From the NCBI RefSeq assembly GCF_021440195.1, contig NZ_JAJTSZ010000003.1, positions 496,001-560,000 on the forward strand: a stretch of DNA of 64,000 bases, written 5' to 3'. This document shows positions 46,801 to 54,514 of the stretch, one piece after another (position 1 is the stretch's first letter; each line of letters begins with the position of its first letter). A model generated the notes under the pieces. That model was not told the origin of the DNA and made no database searches. It was given only the letters and a program-made list of their open reading frames with translations. A program made the translations under genes and the position numbers. Source of the DNA: Dyadobacter sp. CY356. Lineage in GTDB: Bacteria > Bacteroidota > Bacteroidia > Cytophagales > Spirosomataceae.

Positions 46801-46920
46801 AACCTTTTTACGATCTCGAAATTGAACGAATGGAATCTCGATCCTGAGGCTCCGTCCGGACGTGCGGTATATTATCCGCAAACTGCCTTGTATACCGCTG
46901 GTTTGAATCTGCAATTCTGA
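43813..46920 (+). CDS. SusC/RagA family TonB-dependent outer-membrane transporter (amino-sugar locus)
   Basis: A 1035-residue TonB-linked importer. A leader (ending LQTFGQ, about residue 31) precedes the carboxypeptidase-regulatory-like domain (VKGTVTSTSDKSGLPGVNII, 33-115), the TonB-box region LDEVVVVGYGTQKRN, the plug (IRVRGITTFNINGSSTGGYD; AIYGSRATNGVVLITTKKA) and a large barrel ending AGLNLQF. Length is normal. It begins the rightward unit susC-susD-sulfatase with gaps of 29 bp and 1 bp. Association with sulfatases and nag genes suggests import of sulfated amino-sugar oligosaccharides; the ligand itself is not deducible. Confidence 0.97.
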   Translation: MSKNLSKTIPNLRDWVFLSAFILIGLQTFGQNATVKGTVTSTSDKSGLPGVNIIVKNTLVGTSTDADGKYELSVPADAILVFSGIGYVTQESAVKGRSTVDIQLAADTKQLDEVVVVGYGTQKRNSLTNAVSTISGEDVARRPVSNVQQSFQGLMPGVAVNDLGGAPGKSNATIRVRGITTFNINGSSTGGYDLGKNDALVIVDGIEQQLSDINPDDIESVSILKDAASTAIYGSRATNGVVLITTKKAKGSKIQVDYHGYYAIQKSNNVPEMMGLEAYMREQVLAYTNAGSAIPARFTEESIQAYVNATDREKYPLPNTWFQTLLRSAPQQNHSLSVAGGNDVLRTRLSVRYQNQEGVIMNFGNKIGEFRLSSDYDVSRKIRVSANINYRSNNTQNPTTNTDPSTGDVTAPLNNFFHGSLWAVPKYPDGTYGLSTQGNNPLMFLEIGGQSKQKTDYLAGYLKAEFEIADGLVFSTQIAGRGLYTQQKNYTNSYVNTDKNTNITKTVANNSLYEIRNTLREYTINNLLTYEKTFGSHNLKALVGYSQIGNTQTFLSAYRERFYNNGIGSIGQGANDGTKSNSGRDAEYGLRSFFGRVNYDYDGKYLLEVNGRYDGSSKFTGSKQYSFFPSFSAGWRISKEKFWEGLEHTVNDLKFRGSYGKTGNQSVDLYSYYSALTANGYSFGGTAVQGYRQNTLANTNLGWESTTQLDLGVDAAFLHKRLNLTVDYYNKQTNDILLNLDIPGTIGLTAPPQNAGSVQNKGWEFSANYRGVPSASGFRYSVGGNLSINTNLVTDLKGTGPYITGSDIDPRYIIKKGLPINTLWGYKTDGLFQTQQEITDYKATFAANTKPGDVKYVDLNGDGKIDANDMTAIGNSFPKYTFGFNADFSYKNFDLNIIFQGAAKVNSRLAGALAEMGNQEGFTHEIYTNNYWTPEHTDARFPRPVKYDLRNVATSDRLVLNGSYLRLKNVQLAYNIPTPLTQKIHLNKVRVYVSATNLFTISKLNEWNLDPEAPSGRAVYYPQTALYTAGLNLQF

Positions 46921-46949
46921 TCGTAACTTTTAACATTGAATTAAAAATC

Positions 46950-48542
46950 ATGAAAACGAATAAGTTAAAATATACAATCCTGTCGCTGGTGGTTTCGACC
47001 ATTTCCCTGATTTCCTGCGACAATGATCTTTTAGAAACAGTCCCTAACGACCGACTTTCAGTAGACGCATTCTGGAAAACTGAAACGGATGCAAAACTGG
47101 CCGTGAACGGTTTATACACGGATTTGGATAGTACTAACATAATAACCTGGGACGCGCTGACCGATATTGCGCATACTAACCAGAACTTTGATGTGCAGGC
47201 TTATATTGAGTTGGGAACATATGATGGAACGAGTTCAAAAGTGCTTGGCGAATGGAGAAGAGCATATAGAGGAATCCGTGCGACAAGTTATTTCCTCGAA
47301 AATGTTGATAAAGTAGCTTCTACCAATACAGCATTGATCAATCAGCTTAAAGGTGAGGCCAAAGTTTTGCGCGCATATCAATATATTAAACTGGCATCTT
47401 TTTACGGCGATGTTCCGTTGGTAACATCGTCTCTGACAATTGACGAAGGCAGAGCTTTGGTAAAATCTCCGGTTTCAGAAATATGGGATTTTATTGACAA
47501 AGAACTCACCGAGGCGGCTGCACTTTTGCCCACGACTTATCCGGCGACGGACAAAGGGAGAGTTACTCAGGGTGCTGCCTTAGGTTTGGCGGCCAGAGCG
47601 AATTTGTATGCTGGTCGTTACCAAAAAGCGGCAGATGCAGCGGACAAAGTGATAAAACTTGGTATTTACGGTCTGTATGAATCCTACGAAAAGTTGTTTA
47701 CTTACGCTGCTGAAAACAATAAAGAGGTTTTGTTTGACAGACAATTTATAAAAGACACCTATCCAATAAATGTTTTTCCGCTATTGGCACCTTATAGTCA
47801 AAAAAATGGCCAAAGTAGTTATGTGCCTACCAAGGCGCTGGTTGATATGTATGAAACGCTGGATGGGAAATTGATCACCGACGCCGCAAGCGGATATAAT
47901 CCGGCAACTCCTTATGCCAATCGGGATACACGTCTGAAATATTCCATTTTTCTGGAAGGAGATATTTTGCCAAGTGGTATTGCTTTCAAACCGCAGCCAA
48001 CCAGCGGAACTGCCGACGCGATCGGCAGTACTTACATAGCTTCTACAACTGGTTTTAATATCAAAAAATACATTATCAACGAAGATTATGGGAATCCTGC
48101 AAATAGCGGAATCAATATTATTTTGCTCCGTTACGCAGAAATTTTGCTGACTTATGCCGAAGCAAAAATTGAAACCGGACAAATTGATGCAAGTGTTTTA
48201 GCTGCAATTAATACCGTCAGAAATGGTAGAACAGACGTAAAACAACCTTCTGTTACTACAATGTCGCAGGCGGAATTGCGTGCCATCGTTCGTCGTGAAA
48301 GAACCGTTGAACTGGCTTTTGAAGGTCAGCACTTGTTTGATATCCGTCGCTGGAAAACAGCAGAAAAAGTTATTCCCGGACCTGTTTATGGTATCACGTA
48401 TAAAGATGCGGCCGGAGCATTGGTGACGGTTCAGGTTGTTTCGGTGAATAAAGCATTTGATGTAAGCCGTCATTATTTGTGGCCGGTTCCGCAGAAAGAA
48501 AGAGATTTAAATCCATCACTAACACAAAATCCAGGTTGGTAA
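46950..48542 (+). CDS. RagB/SusD family nutrient-binding lipoprotein (amino-sugar locus)
   Basis: A 530-residue SusD-family surface lipoprotein with lipobox near residue 24 (STISLISCDNDLLETVPNDR). Family regions: FWKTETDAKLAVNGLYTDLD, LKGEAKVLRAYQYIKLASFY and GDVPLVTSSL in the TPR part; ILLRYAEILLTYAEAKIETG, VRRERTVELAFEGQHLFDIR and RHYLWPVPQKERDLNP in the C-terminal domain. It pairs with the SusC upstream and is followed after a single base by a sulfatase start, so the three are translated as one unit. Confidence 0.97.
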   Translation: MKTNKLKYTILSLVVSTISLISCDNDLLETVPNDRLSVDAFWKTETDAKLAVNGLYTDLDSTNIITWDALTDIAHTNQNFDVQAYIELGTYDGTSSKVLGEWRRAYRGIRATSYFLENVDKVASTNTALINQLKGEAKVLRAYQYIKLASFYGDVPLVTSSLTIDEGRALVKSPVSEIWDFIDKELTEAAALLPTTYPATDKGRVTQGAALGLAARANLYAGRYQKAADAADKVIKLGIYGLYESYEKLFTYAAENNKEVLFDRQFIKDTYPINVFPLLAPYSQKNGQSSYVPTKALVDMYETLDGKLITDAASGYNPATPYANRDTRLKYSIFLEGDILPSGIAFKPQPTSGTADAIGSTYIASTTGFNIKKYIINEDYGNPANSGINIILLRYAEILLTYAEAKIETGQIDASVLAAINTVRNGRTDVKQPSVTTMSQAELRAIVRRERTVELAFEGQHLFDIRRWKTAEKVIPGPVYGITYKDAAGALVTVQVVSVNKAFDVSRHYLWPVPQKERDLNPSLTQNPGW

Positions 48543-48543
48543 T

Positions 48544-49995
48544 ATGTTAAGCATTAAAGAATTGAAGTTCGTTATTGTATCCTGTTTCGTTCTGGGTTTG
48601 GCTGTGTTTATGGTATCCATGGCACCGAAACCGGTATCGAAAACACCCAATATTGTTTTGTTTTTTATTGATGATATGGGTTATGGTGATTTGACTGTAA
48701 CCGGTGCATTGGGTTACAAAACGCCAAACATTGACAGACTAGCTGCCGAAGGAACGCGTTTTACCAATTTCATGGCGGCTCAGGCTGTTTGCAGCGCATC
48801 AAGGGCGGCTTTGCTGACGGGTTGTTATCCAAACCGCGTTGGCGTTGCAGGGGCTTTTGGCCCAAAACAAGGTCTGGGACTTAATCCAAATGAAGAAACG
48901 CTTGCAGAATTATTAAAATCAAATGGTTATACAACCGGTATCTTCGGCAAGTGGCATTTAGGAAATGACTCTATTTTCCTTCCATTAAAACAAGGTTTTG
49001 ATGAATACTACGGCGTTCCATATTCGCACGATATGTGGCCGCTGCACCCATGGCAAAAGCAGGCGCAGTATCCGCCGCTTTTCTGGATCGAAGGAAATAA
49101 GCAGGTGAAGGAGATTAAAAATCTTGATGATGCGAGCCTGATTACCGGAACGGTAACTGAACACGCAGTTTCTTTCATCAAAAAGAATAAAAAGAAGCCG
49201 TTTTTTTTATATATACCTGAACCAATGCCACACGTTCCGCTGGCTGCAAGTGCTAATTTCAAAGGAAAAAGTGAGCGTGGAATTTTTGGCGATGTGCTGA
49301 CAGAACTGGATTGGTCGGTAGGAGAGATCATGAAAGAATTGAAAACACAGGGGCTGGATGATAATACGATCGTGATTTTTACCAGCGATAATGGCCCGTG
49401 GTTAAACTATGGCGATCATGCCGGTTCATCTGGTGGTTTCCGTGAAGGAAAAGGAACTTCATTCGAAGGTGGACAACGCGTGCCGGCAATTATCCGCTGG
49501 CCGGGTGTGGTTCCTGCGGGAAGAGTTTCAAACAAACTTTTGTCCAACATCGATATTCTGCCAACGCTGGTAAAGCTGACCGGTGCAAAATCACCAAAAG
49601 AGAAAATTGACGGAATTGAATTTGTTGATCTCTTGAAAGGTGATGATACAAAAACGCCGCGAGAAAATTTTCTTTACTATTACCGTCAGAATAGTCTGGA
49701 AGCGGTCCGTAAAGGAAACTGGAAACTTGTTTTTCCACATCCTGGCCGCACCTATGAAGGTTCATTGCCAGGAAAGGATGGTCAACCCGGGCCTGCACCA
49801 GAAAATCATGATTTCCCGGTTGCGCTCTATAATCTAAACCGTGATCCGGGTGAGCGTTATGATGTTTATTCCCAAAATCCGGAAATCGTTGCAGAACTTG
49901 AAAAGATCGCCGATGCGGCAAGAGAAGATTTAGGTGACGATTTGCAGAAGAAAACCGGCAAAAACCGAAGACCGGGTGGGAAAATCGAGAGATAG
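48544..49995 (+). CDS. formylglycine-dependent sulfatase (S1 family), copy 1
   Basis: Sulfate ester hydrolase of 483 residues with the complete S1 signature: metal Asp43-Asp44 in VLFFIDDMGYGD, and the modified Cys83 in AVCSASRAALLTG, a C-x-A-x-R form of the formylglycine motif instead of the common C-x-P-x-R. Other active-site elements are TTGIFGKWHLGN, PEPMPHVPLA and VIFTSDNGPW, with the C-terminal Arg/Lys region QRVPAIIRWPG. A hydrophobic N-terminal helix (about 10-27) gives export, possibly uncleaved. It starts one base after susD. A Cys-type sulfatase needs an anSME-type or FGE maturase; none is in the window. Sulfated sugar specificity cannot be read. Confidence 0.93.
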   Translation: MLSIKELKFVIVSCFVLGLAVFMVSMAPKPVSKTPNIVLFFIDDMGYGDLTVTGALGYKTPNIDRLAAEGTRFTNFMAAQAVCSASRAALLTGCYPNRVGVAGAFGPKQGLGLNPNEETLAELLKSNGYTTGIFGKWHLGNDSIFLPLKQGFDEYYGVPYSHDMWPLHPWQKQAQYPPLFWIEGNKQVKEIKNLDDASLITGTVTEHAVSFIKKNKKKPFFLYIPEPMPHVPLAASANFKGKSERGIFGDVLTELDWSVGEIMKELKTQGLDDNTIVIFTSDNGPWLNYGDHAGSSGGFREGKGTSFEGGQRVPAIIRWPGVVPAGRVSNKLLSNIDILPTLVKLTGAKSPKEKIDGIEFVDLLKGDDTKTPRENFLYYYRQNSLEAVRKGNWKLVFPHPGRTYEGSLPGKDGQPGPAPENHDFPVALYNLNRDPGERYDVYSQNPEIVAELEKIADAAREDLGDDLQKKTGKNRRPGGKIER

Positions 49996-50028
49996 TTTTA
50001 GTTGATCGAACCTGAATTTGTGTTTTTT

Positions 50029-50094
50029 AACCGCAATAGACGCAATAGAATCCGCAATGGACGCAAGACGAAACCCATTGCGTCTATTGCGGTT
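50029..50094. repeat. CCGCAATAGACGCAA repeat forming an 18-bp perfect hairpin
   Basis: Left arm 50029-50046 and right arm 50077-50094 are perfectly complementary over 18 bp. A second direct copy of the unit (CCGCAATGGACGCAA, 50052-50066) lies in the loop 21 bp after the first (50031-50045). It starts 34 bp after the sulfatase stop and may act as its terminator, but its unit resembles A/G-rich intergenic repeats found widely in Bacteroidetes. Confidence 0.75.
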
Positions 50095-50247
50095 AGAAAA
50101 AGCCAATTTACACGAAAATAATTTCTCAAAACCCCTTGCTAGTATGAAAACAAAATCATTACTTTGTCTATCAAATAAGTAGAGTATATCAAAGACAATA
50201 TCCGTATTCTGTAATCACGATAAACATTTTTGATTGAAAATATATAT

Positions 50248-50351
50248 CCACTCCTGATACCCAAGAGACAGCACAAACCGGACATGCCGGATTTTCGGTG
50301 GTTGTCAATTCATGCTTGCCCGGCTGGGCTGTCGCGGGGTATCAGGAGTGG
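50248..50351 (+). ncRNA. candidate structured RNA, 104 nt, closed by a perfect 15-bp stem
   Basis: Outer arms CCACTCCTGATACCC (50248-50262) and GGGTATCAGGAGTGG (50337-50351) pair perfectly. Just inside, GACAGC (50267-50272) can pair with GCTGTC (50328-50333). The centre holds further short complementary segments (CCGGACATGCCGG; ACAAACC with GGTTGT; GCCCGGCTGGGC, which competes with the inner stem). The block is much more GC-rich than its surroundings and on the plus strand is followed by TGAATTTTTTTT, like a terminator tail. It ends 110 bp before the second sulfatase. I do not recognise an Rfam family. Alternatives: a cis leader of the sulfatase, a small mobile palindromic element, or a long terminator. 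Strand is inferred from the T-run. Confidence 0.45.
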
Positions 50352-50461
50352 TGAATTTTTTTGTAGTCTTTCAAATTAACTTCGTCACTTTATTCCTAAA
50401 TAGAACGGATTATAGTCTCAGCAAAGTCTGCAGGTAACACATTTGATTAAATTAAAATTTC

Positions 50462-51904
50462 ATGACTAAGAAATACTTTTCTCTTTTTTTCCTGCTCACC
50501 GGGTTATTTCAATTCAATTCATCCTCTGCTCAAAATACGAAACGGCCCAATATTATCTTTATTCTGGCCGATGATCTGGGTTATGGTGACGTAGGATTTA
50601 ATGGACAAAAATTAATCAGTACGCCTAATATAGACCGACTTGCCAGAGAAGGAGTTCAGTTTTCGCAGTTTTATGCCGGAACTTCCGTTTGTGCGCCATC
50701 CCGATCTTCACTCATGAGCGGGAAACATACCGGGCATACGTACATCAGAGGCAATAAAGGAGTTGATCCGGAAGGGCAGGAGCCTATTGCAGATTCTGTT
50801 GTGACAATTGCCGAAATTTTGAAAAAGGCAGGTTATGCTACCGGTGCTTTTGGGAAATGGGGATTGGGGCCAGTCGGCTCATACGGCGACCCTAACAAAC
50901 AAGGTTTTGATCAGTTTTATGGTTACAATTGCCAGAGCCTTGCGCATCGTTACTATCCTGATCATCTTTGGGAAAACCAGAAAAAAGTTGTTTTGGAAGC
51001 AAATCAAAATTTACTTTACAACAAAGAGTATGCACCGGATCTGATACAGAAAAAAGCACTCGAATTTGTGGATTCCAAAAATGATAAACAGCCATTCTTT
51101 TTATTCCTGCCATATATTTTACCACATGCAGAACTGATCGTTCCGGAAGACAGCATCTTTCAATATTACAAAGGAAAGTTTGATGAACAACCCTATAAAG
51201 GCGCGGACTATGGGCCAAATGCAACCGATGGAGGTTATGCATCACAGCAATATCCGCACGCCGCTTTTGCTGCTATGGTTTCCCGGCTTGACTTGTATGT
51301 CGGTCAGATTCTTGATAAGTTGAAAGAAAAAGGGTTGGATAAAAATACATTGGTAATTTTCACAAGTGATAACGGACCACATATTGAAGGAGGGGCTGAT
51401 CCGGTATTTTTTCACAGCAGCGGCGGTTTCAAAGGTGTAAAGCGTGATTTGTATGAAGGTGGAATTCGTGAGCCATTTGCAGCACGCTGGCCGGGAGTGA
51501 TCAAACCCGGCACTAAAAATGACTACATCGGTGCGTTCTGGGATATTTTACCAACTTTTGCGGAGCTGGCAGGAGCAAAACCTACAACCAAAACAGATGG
51601 AATTTCTTTTGTGCCCTCCATCACCGGAAAAGGCGTTCAGAAGAAACATGTTTATCTGTACTGGGAATTTCATGAACAAGGTGGCCGGCAGGCGGTACGC
51701 CAGGGAAACTGGAAAGCTGTAAGGTTGAAAGCAGCAGGCCATCCTGACTCACCAGTAGAACTTTATGATCTGTCTAAAGATGCCGGTGAGCGGGTGAATA
51801 TCGCTGATAAGTTTCCTGCAAAAGCAAAAGAACTTGGACAGATCATGAACAGGTCGCATGTGGAATCTGCAATTTTTCCATTTATTGGTCAGGCTGGGAA
51901 TTAG
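50462..51904 (+). CDS. formylglycine-dependent sulfatase (S1 family), copy 2
   Basis: A 480-residue secreted sulfatase; signal peptide to about residue 24 (FNSSSAQ). Metal Asp37-Asp38 in IFILADDLGYGDVGF; canonical formylglycine motif C-A-P-S-R with Cys77 (TSVCAPSRSSLMSG); then HTYIRGN, YATGAFGKWGLG, LPYILPHAEL, VIFTSDNGPHIEGG and the C-terminal REPFAARWPG. It is not a close copy of the first sulfatase: the motif and the 90-140 region differ, so the two probably remove different sulfate groups. Two distinct sulfatases beside SusCD and nag genes point to a multiply sulfated amino-sugar glycan. It is the last gene of the rightward unit, ending near a terminator. Confidence 0.94.
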   Translation: MTKKYFSLFFLLTGLFQFNSSSAQNTKRPNIIFILADDLGYGDVGFNGQKLISTPNIDRLAREGVQFSQFYAGTSVCAPSRSSLMSGKHTGHTYIRGNKGVDPEGQEPIADSVVTIAEILKKAGYATGAFGKWGLGPVGSYGDPNKQGFDQFYGYNCQSLAHRYYPDHLWENQKKVVLEANQNLLYNKEYAPDLIQKKALEFVDSKNDKQPFFLFLPYILPHAELIVPEDSIFQYYKGKFDEQPYKGADYGPNATDGGYASQQYPHAAFAAMVSRLDLYVGQILDKLKEKGLDKNTLVIFTSDNGPHIEGGADPVFFHSSGGFKGVKRDLYEGGIREPFAARWPGVIKPGTKNDYIGAFWDILPTFAELAGAKPTTKTDGISFVPSITGKGVQKKHVYLYWEFHEQGGRQAVRQGNWKAVRLKAAGHPDSPVELYDLSKDAGERVNIADKFPAKAKELGQIMNRSHVESAIFPFIGQAGN

Positions 51905-51950
51905 CAGATGTGATGGTATAAATTTTCTTATTACACAGAGGTTCAAAGAG

Positions 51951-51999
51951 AAAACAAGAGGTACACAGAGTAATATTCTCGTTGTGTATCTCTTGTTTT
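51951..51999. terminator. terminator between sulfatase 2 and M23 peptidase genes
   Basis: Seventeen-base arms 51951-51967 and 51983-51999 with one mismatch, followed by T-rich sequence on plus. The left arm region also carries CACAGAG-like intergenic repeat units. It separates convergent genes. Confidence 0.75.
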
Positions 52000-52000
52000 T

Positions 52001-53173
52001 TTACAATTTCCTGCGTGTGGCCTGTTTGTCCAAAGATTCAAATTCAATGGGAGGAATGTAACCTTTTGTCCCATCGGACAATCCGATTCGATAACCTTTT
52101 GATAATTCTCCCAATATACGGATCACCTCATTTTTTGGCAAGAACCGGATTTTTCGAGAATTTGAAAAATCATTTGATATATATACGTTTACTTTGTTTT
52201 TTATCCGTACGGAATCTCCTAACCAAATGGATTTTACAGGTAAAGCAGGCAGTTTCTCTTTTTTGTCACTAATAAAAGGCAGCGGATCAACTGCGCCGGA
52301 ACCACGTGTGTAAATTCCAAAATGCAAGTGAGGAGCCGTTGTGATTGCATTGCCGGTATTTCCTACCAGTCCCAAAGTATCACCCCGAACAACACGCTGC
52401 CCAACAGAAACCAGTTGGCTATCCAAATGTGCATAATAAATAGAATACGGACTTCCGCTTGCGGATAAAAAGACGATTTTTCCTCCCAGGTTGTTCGTGC
52501 TGGTTTGGGTGATAAAGCCGTTTTCAACCGCAACTGCTGGTGTTCCCCTTGGTGCCTTAATGTCAATTCCCTCATGCGATCTTACACCACCATCCCGCTG
52601 TGCGCCCCAAAAACTGATCAGATTTTGAATACCATGATTTGCTAATGGAAAGGTTAGCGTTGGTTGCGTGGTTAGAGATAATGACACGCGAACCTTTTCG
52701 TTTAATCCGGTCTGGATACGGATTAATAAGGTATCGCCCTCAAAATCAGCTATTGTCAATGTGTTTTCATTCGTTTTCAGGTATTCAATTCTTTGTGGCT
52801 TTCCGTTTGTTTTGATACGGTATAATTCCAGAAATAATTTTGAAAGAGAATCATCCTCATTCCTAAATGTATTAATTACCAGTTTTCTCCCTTCCGGTAT
52901 TTTGAGCCGTATGGACTGAGCCGGTATCGAATCTCCCAGATAAAATCTTTCCTGATAAGGTATCTCAGTAAATAATGTATCATTTAGAACCTGTTTTCCT
53001 GCTTTAAACCAGGTCTGTCCAGAAACAGTTTTTTCAGCTTTGGCTTTGTACAACTCCTGTTCATAATGTTCCTGTGGTGTCACCGGAAACCAGTGTGAAA
53101 CAGGAACCCGCTTACACGAAAATGCAGAAATCACGATGACCAAGACCAGGAAAAGCTTAGATAATAGTCGCAT
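52001..53173 (-). CDS. M23-family metallopeptidase (LytM-type) lipoprotein
   Basis: A 390-residue lipoprotein: lipobox LVIVISAFSCKR (Cys20). The C-terminal half has the M23 peptidoglycan endopeptidase domain with zinc ligands in SHEGIDIKAPRGTPA (His and Asp of HxxxD), YYAHLDSQLVSVGQRVVRGD and TAPHLHFGIY (HxH), followed by a small SH3-like tail (DSVRIKNKVNVYI; GYRIGLSDGTKGYIPP). All three ligand groups are present, so an active enzyme rather than an EnvC-type activator is predicted. The N-terminal 170 residues form an uncharacterised beta-rich domain (SIRLKIPEGRKLVI). It is convergent with sulfatase 2 and divergent from the next gene. Confidence 0.92.
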   Translation of the reverse strand: MRLLSKLFLVLVIVISAFSCKRVPVSHWFPVTPQEHYEQELYKAKAEKTVSGQTWFKAGKQVLNDTLFTEIPYQERFYLGDSIPAQSIRLKIPEGRKLVINTFRNEDDSLSKLFLELYRIKTNGKPQRIEYLKTNENTLTIADFEGDTLLIRIQTGLNEKVRVSLSLTTQPTLTFPLANHGIQNLISFWGAQRDGGVRSHEGIDIKAPRGTPAVAVENGFITQTSTNNLGGKIVFLSASGSPYSIYYAHLDSQLVSVGQRVVRGDTLGLVGNTGNAITTAPHLHFGIYTRGSGAVDPLPFISDKKEKLPALPVKSIWLGDSVRIKNKVNVYISNDFSNSRKIRFLPKNEVIRILGELSKGYRIGLSDGTKGYIPPIEFESLDKQATRRKL

Positions 53174-53290
53174 AGATTATATTTTATTACTTAAAGTGGT
53201 AAGCTCTAAATTCATGCCATGACGGGAATCATTGTCCGGAAATGAAAGACTATATTGTAAAAAATTATCGCACACTTATCCAACTACATC

Positions 53291-54427
53291 ATGATGAATT
53301 TTGATGTTCTCGTAAATAACATACAGGAAACACACGCCACACTCCAGCAAAGTGCCATCAAGGCAATCAACAAACATTTGACTATCCGTAATTGGCTTAT
53401 TGGCTTTTACATTGTAGAATTTGAGCAAAACGGCGAGGATAGGGCGAAGTATGGGGAGAAATTGCTTGACGATCTTGCATATAAATTGGATATTAAAGGT
53501 TTAGGTGCCAGAAATTTAAAGTTGTTTCGACAATTCTATTTCCTATATCCTTCAATTGTGCAGACAGCGTCTGCACAATTGAAGGATATTAATTTCAGAC
53601 AAAATAAAAGGACTATTTCTTCAACATTTGATAAGCTTGAATTAAAGGTTGATTCTGGTACGAGTAATACAATCTCAGAAAGTGAAAAGGGAGTTTATAC
53701 ATTATCGGGTGAAGTATTAATATCCAAATTATCCTTTTCCCATCTGACTTTACTATTACCAATCAAAGAACAGGTAAAACGTTCTTTTTATGAAATTCAG
53801 TGTATCCAGGGTAACTGGAGTGTTAACGAACTGAAGCGTCAGATACGGACATTATATTTTGAAAGATCCGGAATGAGTCTGAATCCGGAAAAACTGAGCC
53901 TGGAAGTACATGAAAATTCCGATCAGATTCAAATAGGAGATATTATTAAATCACCTTTTACCTTCGAATTCTTAGGTTTGAGAGCAAAAGAAGTGGTTTA
54001 TGAAAATGATCTGGAACAGGCACTGGTTGACCACCTGGAAGAATTCCTTATCGAATTAGGCCATGGTTTTTGTTTTGAAGCAAAACAAAAGCGGATAATA
54101 ATCGGTGATGAATACTTCTTTATCGATCTGGTATTTTATCACAGAATATTAAAGTGTCATGTATTGATCGAGTTGAAAACCAATGAAGTAAAACATGAAC
54201 ACATTGGTCAGCTTAAAACTTATATCAACTATTTTAAAAAGGAAATCATGTTACCGGGAGATAATCCTCCGGTAGGAATTCTTTTGGTTACAGATCAAAA
54301 TAAAGCGTTGGTGGAATATGCAGTTGCGGATAGCGATATTCCTTTATTCGTGAGCAAGTATGTGATCGAATTACCAAGTAAGGAACAGTTAGAAATTTTT
54401 ATTAAAAATGAGTTAAGACATTTCTAA
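53291..54427 (+). CDS. DUF1016/YhcG-family PDDEXK nuclease
   Basis: A 378-residue protein of the YhcG group: DUF1016 N-terminal domain (about 10-170: IRNWLIGFYIVEFEQNGEDR, YGEKLLDDLAYKLDIKGLGA, NLKLFRQFYFLYPSI) and C-terminal PD-(D/E)XK nuclease domain (about 215-360) with the catalytic strand pair FIDLVFYHRILKCHVLIELK (D-x18-ExK) and the motif HIGQLKTYINYF. Substrate is unknown; members are often near restriction or toxin-like genes, but none is seen here. The coding sequence contains a perfect 21-bp inverted repeat (53545-53589) encoding YPSIVQTASAQLKDI, which lies between the conserved FYFLYP and the variable linker. It is a single gene flanked by divergent and convergent genes. Confidence 0.9.
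   Translation: MMNFDVLVNNIQETHATLQQSAIKAINKHLTIRNWLIGFYIVEFEQNGEDRAKYGEKLLDDLAYKLDIKGLGARNLKLFRQFYFLYPSIVQTASAQLKDINFRQNKRTISSTFDKLELKVDSGTSNTISESEKGVYTLSGEVLISKLSFSHLTLLLPIKEQVKRSFYEIQCIQGNWSVNELKRQIRTLYFERSGMSLNPEKLSLEVHENSDQIQIGDIIKSPFTFEFLGLRAKEVVYENDLEQALVDHLEEFLIELGHGFCFEAKQKRIIIGDEYFFIDLVFYHRILKCHVLIELKTNEVKHEHIGQLKTYINYFKKEIMLPGDNPPVGILLVTDQNKALVEYAVADSDIPLFVSKYVIELPSKEQLEIFIKNELRHF
53545..53589. repeat. perfect 21-bp inverted repeat inside the DUF1016 gene
   Basis: Arms 53545-53565 and 53569-53589 are fully complementary with a 3-nt loop (AGC). The reading frame continues through it. Such a perfect long hairpin within coding DNA is not required by protein sequence alone. Confidence 0.97.
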
Positions 54428-54514
54428 CTTTCTTTTACCCAGTTCCCAATCAACATTTGAAGTTTTTGGTGAATACCGATTCAAGTGAAATTTTATAATT
54501 ACTTTTTGACATGT

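Larger units (their letters stand above)
49996..50461. other. 466-bp gap between the two sulfatases with two strong inverted-repeat elements
   Basis: No protein gene is seen. It contains the 18-bp-arm repeat at 50029-50094 and the structured segment at 50248-50351, each listed separately. The rest is AT-rich. The gap is far longer than others in this operon, so the second sulfatase probably has separate expression. Confidence 0.7.

Noticed and set aside
50248..50351. SRP RNA, tmRNA or integron attC identity for the structured segment
   Set aside because: It lacks the SRP GGTCAGG/GGAAGCAGCC-type loop, tRNA-like ends and the GTTRRRY core of attC.
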